Shown here piece after piece: positions 7,087 through 9,197 of a stretch of 9,197 nt of DNA; positions within the stretch are counted from its first letter, which is position 1, and each line of letters begins with the position of its first letter. Source of the stretch: Chitinophagaceae bacterium (GTDB lineage: Bacteria; Bacteroidota; Bacteroidia; Chitinophagales; Chitinophagaceae); contig JAIEQT010000035.1 in assembly GCA_019747455.1 (NCBI GenBank), positions 1-9,197 of the forward strand, written 5' to 3'. Position numbers and translations under genes: made by a program. The notes below the pieces were generated by a model, which was not told the origin of the DNA, did not search any database, and saw only the letters and a list, made by a program, of their open reading frames with translations.

Positions 7087-7590
7087 TTACCAGGGTCTTA
7101 GTTTAACCCATATATAGTCGTCCATGAGTACTCCATTTTTTAAAACGGCTTTACGGCGTACGCCTTCCAGATAGAAACCATTTTTTTCTAGTACACGCAT
7201 AGAAGATCTATTGTTTTCGAATACTTCAGCATAAATGCGTACGATATCGAAATAATAGAAAGTATAGTCTACCAATTGGCGAACGGCTTCTGTAGCAATA
7301 CCTTGACCCCAAAAATTTTCTCCCAACCAATAGCCAATTTCAGCGCTCATGATATACACATCGCTGTTTAAGATAAGTCCAATACCGCCAATGGCTTGGC
7401 CATCCAAGTCGATAGCGAAATTTACTAAAGGACTGGCATCAATGGTTTTATCAAGCCAGGCCTGGGCGTCTGCTTCGGTATAGGGATGTGGGAAATAGTT
7501 ACGCAGGTTATTCCAAATATTGATATTATTCGCATAGAGCGCCAGGTTTGGCAAGTCGGTAAGATTCCATGGACGAATAATAATAGCCAT
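7087..7590 (-). CDS. GNAT N-acetyltransferase, RimJ/RimL type
   Basis: A 167-aa protein, typical of the family's length, with an ATG start. It opens with IIIRPWNLTDLP, the usual first strand of this subfamily. Motif A is clear: GYWLG (86-90) then WGQGIATEA (94-102), the acetyl-CoA pyrophosphate-binding loop of the Q/RxxGxG/A type. NRSSMRVLEKNGF (127-139) is motif B. Such enzymes transfer an acetyl group from acetyl-CoA to a protein N terminus, an antibiotic or a small amine; the acceptor cannot be told. It lies 126 nt upstream of the PqqD-like gene on the same strand, so it could be co-transcribed with the operon, though the gap is much larger than those inside the operon. It is divergent from the rlmK-like gene, with 228 nt between the starts. 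Confidence 0.9.
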   Translation of the reverse strand: MAIIIRPWNLTDLPNLALYANNINIWNNLRNYFPHPYTEADAQAWLDKTIDASPLVNFAIDLDGQAIGGIGLILNSDVYIMSAEIGYWLGENFWGQGIATEAVRQLVDYTFYYFDIVRIYAEVFENNRSSMRVLEKNGFYLEGVRRKAVLKNGVLMDDYIWVKLRPW

Positions 7591-7818
7591 AGTTGTGCTA
7601 CAATTTGTTAGATAAATATAATGGTATTATTGCTAAGATGGGTTTGACGAGGAAAGATTAGGAAACCTTTTGTTTTGCCCAGGTATTATTTGTGGTGGAA
7701 AATTAATTTCAGGATTTTTTGATTCAATATAAGCGTAGTAAGAATGAATAGCAAGAGTGCTACATGAATATTATTGGTTTCACGCGCTTTAAATAGTTTC
7801 TTTGCAAAAAAAACTACT

Positions 7819-8772
7819 ATGCTCGATACCCAGAAGGCAGAGATGTTTCGGAATCGGCTCGCTAAAGTATATAAACATAAAAACAAGATCGCGAAACGCA
7901 TGGGTATAGGTTGCTATCGCTTATACGATCACGACCTGCCCGAATTCCCCTTTAGTATTGAGTTTTATGAGGATAAACTCTATATGGCCGAATACCTGCG
8001 CCGCCACGGTATGGAAGATGATGCCCATAATGCCTGGATGCAGGGCTGCCTGGATATTATTACCGATATTACCGGCGTACCTAAAGAAAACATATTTATT
8101 AAGATGCGGAAACGCATGAGCCATAAAGAAGAACAGTATGAAAAGCTGGCCGAAGAAAAACAATACTTTACCGTACTGGAAAATAATCTCAAATTTCTGA
8201 TCAACCTACACGATTATTTAGATACCGGACTTTTCCTCGATCATCGCATCACCAGAGAAAAAGTAAAACAACTGTCCGAGAATAAAAGAGTCTTGAATTT
8301 GTTCTGCTATACCGGATCTTTTTCTGTATATGCTGCAGCAGGTAAAGCGGCATCGGTAACATCGGTAGATCTATCTAAAACCTATTTGGGTTGGGCGGAA
8401 GATAATTTTGCCATCAACCTATTAAAAGATAAGAAAAAATATCAGTTCATTCATGCCGATGTAAAACAATACCTCAAAACCTTACAACCCAATAGTTTTG
8501 ATTTGGTGGTGATGGACCCGCCTACTTTTAGCAATAGTAAAAGAATGAAAGATATTCTCGATATACAACGAGATCATGCAGAACTCATCAATGATGTATT
8601 ATATACGCTAACACCAGGTGGTAAGCTTTTCTTCAGCACCAACTTTACCAAATTCATCATAGAAAAAGAAAAGATCAATAGCACGCAAATCCGTGATATT
8701 ACCAAAGCCACTACCCCATTCGATTTTGAAGGAAAACTAAAACGCTGGTGCTTTGAAATTGATAAAGGTTAA
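7819..8772 (+). CDS. rlmK: 23S rRNA guanine-N7 methyltransferase, RlmK-like
   Basis: A 317-aa class I SAM methyltransferase. It resembles, nearly end to end, the C-terminal RlmK half of E. coli RlmKL, which makes m7G2069 in 23S rRNA: AEMFRNRLAK near the start, GCYRLYDHDLPEF, DYLDTGLFLDHR ending near residue 143, the SAM-binding motif I LNLFCYTGSFSVYAAAG (159-175) and MDPPTFSNSKRM from residue 232. The THUMP/RlmL half is missing, so this is a standalone enzyme. The start is ATG at 7819; a TTG 45 nt upstream (7774) would add 15 residues with no family match, and the ATG is preceded by the A-rich stretch common in Bacteroidota. The stop overlaps by 4 nt that of the convergent histidine kinase gene. 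The exact target base in this organism is inferred from homology. Confidence 0.88.
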   Translation: MLDTQKAEMFRNRLAKVYKHKNKIAKRMGIGCYRLYDHDLPEFPFSIEFYEDKLYMAEYLRRHGMEDDAHNAWMQGCLDIITDITGVPKENIFIKMRKRMSHKEEQYEKLAEEKQYFTVLENNLKFLINLHDYLDTGLFLDHRITREKVKQLSENKRVLNLFCYTGSFSVYAAAGKAASVTSVDLSKTYLGWAEDNFAINLLKDKKKYQFIHADVKQYLKTLQPNSFDLVVMDPPTFSNSKRMKDILDIQRDHAELINDVLYTLTPGGKLFFSTNFTKFIIEKEKINSTQIRDITKATTPFDFEGKLKRWCFEIDKG

Positions 8773-9197
8773 ACAGCGGGCACAGTAAAGGAGAAACTAC
8801 TGCCTTTACCCACTTCACTTTCAACCTGTATTTCTGAACCCAGGTTTTCCGCGAATTCCTTAGACAAAATCAAACCCAATCCACTTCCCTCTTCTTTCTT
8901 GGTTCCTTTTCTGCTGCTGGATCTATTGGCTTTGAAAAGATTAGATCGTATCTCTTCATTCATACCAATACCAGTATCTTTAATGAAAATGCGTGTTCTA
9001 GTTTTCTCTCCCGCACAAGCAATACTTACGGTTCCGTTTTCGGTGAACTTTATCGCATTACTCATGATATTACGAATAATGAACTTAAGCATATTCTCAT
9101 CGGCCCATACTTTGGTACCTACCGGAACTTCGTTCACCAGTTTATTCTGCTTCACTAGTGCGGCTACTTCCAGATCTTTACAGATATTACCTACTAA
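8769..9197 (-). CDS. Sensor histidine kinase, C-terminal ATPase domain (partial)
   Basis: The last 142 codons of a longer gene; the reading frame stays open to the window edge, so the GTG at 9155 is an internal Val and not a start. All ATP-binding boxes of a GHKL histidine-kinase domain are present: the N box RNIMSNAIKFTENG, G1 DTGIGM, and G2 GSGLGLILSKEF, followed by the closing strands GKGSSFSFTVP. It ends right after this domain, so no C-terminal receiver is attached. The segment before the N box (ICKDLEVAAL, then NEVPVGTKVWAD) is the usual link from the phospho-acceptor helices, which lie outside the window together with any sensor part. It should autophosphorylate and pass phosphate to a response regulator; signal and partner are unknown. 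It is convergent with the rlmK-like gene. Confidence 0.9.
   Translation of the reverse strand, partial: LVGNICKDLEVAALVKQNKLVNEVPVGTKVWADENMLKFIIRNIMSNAIKFTENGTVSIACAGEKTRTRIFIKDTGIGMNEEIRSNLFKANRSSSRKGTKKEEGSGLGLILSKEFAENLGSEIQVESEVGKGSSFSFTVPAV

Noticed and set aside
6990..7106. 38-codon plus-strand frame filling the gap between the PqqD-like and GNAT genes
   Set aside because: The length is expected by chance at this base composition, it overlaps the GNAT 3' end, and it shows no leader or core features; mentioned only as the sole precursor candidate.
7613..7620. Minus-strand TATATTTA as a Bacteroidota -7 box (TAnnTTTG) for the GNAT gene
   Set aside because: The final G is missing and no TTG -33 element lies at the usual distance; such near matches are common in AT-rich spacers.
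7774..7818. A 15-codon upstream extension of the rlmK-like gene from a TTG codon
   Set aside because: The added residues have no family counterpart, whereas ATG at 7819 sits just ahead of the conserved start of RlmK and follows an A-rich stretch.
7686..7901. Hydrophobic 71-codon frame on the minus strand
   Set aside because: Its first third is antisense to the conserved start of the rlmK-like gene, and the hydrophobic look is what an AT-rich antisense frame gives.
8769..9155. A short complete ATPase protein starting at GTG 9155
   Set aside because: The frame stays open upstream to the window edge with kinase-like sequence, so this is the end of a longer histidine kinase.

Overview
The window looks like a chromosomal segment of a member of the Bacteroidota, most likely a Chitinophagaceae-like genus. 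This rests on the AT-rich, tightly packed genes, the near-absence of Shine-Dalgarno sequences, the look of the proteins and the standalone RlmK-type methyltransferase. No 16S or other marker is present, so this is inference. There are no tRNA or rRNA genes, CRISPR arrays, insertion sequences or integrases.

Layout. Left edge (2-211, +): the last 69 codons of an AspB-type aspartate aminotransferase, facing the rest of the window. Centre (6960 down to 229, all -): six closely packed genes, in transcription order a PqqD-like 80-aa protein, an ATP-grasp ligase, a fold-III PLP decarboxylase, a urea-transporter-like membrane domain fused to an M23 metallopeptidase, an exported TPR plus outer-membrane beta-barrel protein, and an exported TPR protein. 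The last four are coupled (2-nt gap, then two 13-nt overlaps), so this is very probably one operon. Right (7087-7590, -): a RimJ/RimL-type GNAT acetyltransferase. Then, divergently, 7819-8772 (+): a 23S rRNA methyltransferase resembling the RlmK half of RlmKL, whose stop overlaps that of a sensor histidine kinase (8769-9197, -) cut by the window edge.

The central operon is the item to look at. PqqD-like proteins usually present a peptide substrate to a modifying enzyme, ATP-grasp enzymes form amide or thioester-type bonds using ATP, and fold-III PLP enzymes decarboxylate amino acids. Together with an inner-membrane transporter/peptidase fusion and an outer-membrane barrel, they suggest a route that builds a small amino-acid or peptide-derived product on a carrier, releases it and moves it across the envelope. 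No radical-SAM partner and no obvious precursor peptide is visible. The product is unknown. I do not recognise the set as a named pathway, and the functional model is inference from domain families.
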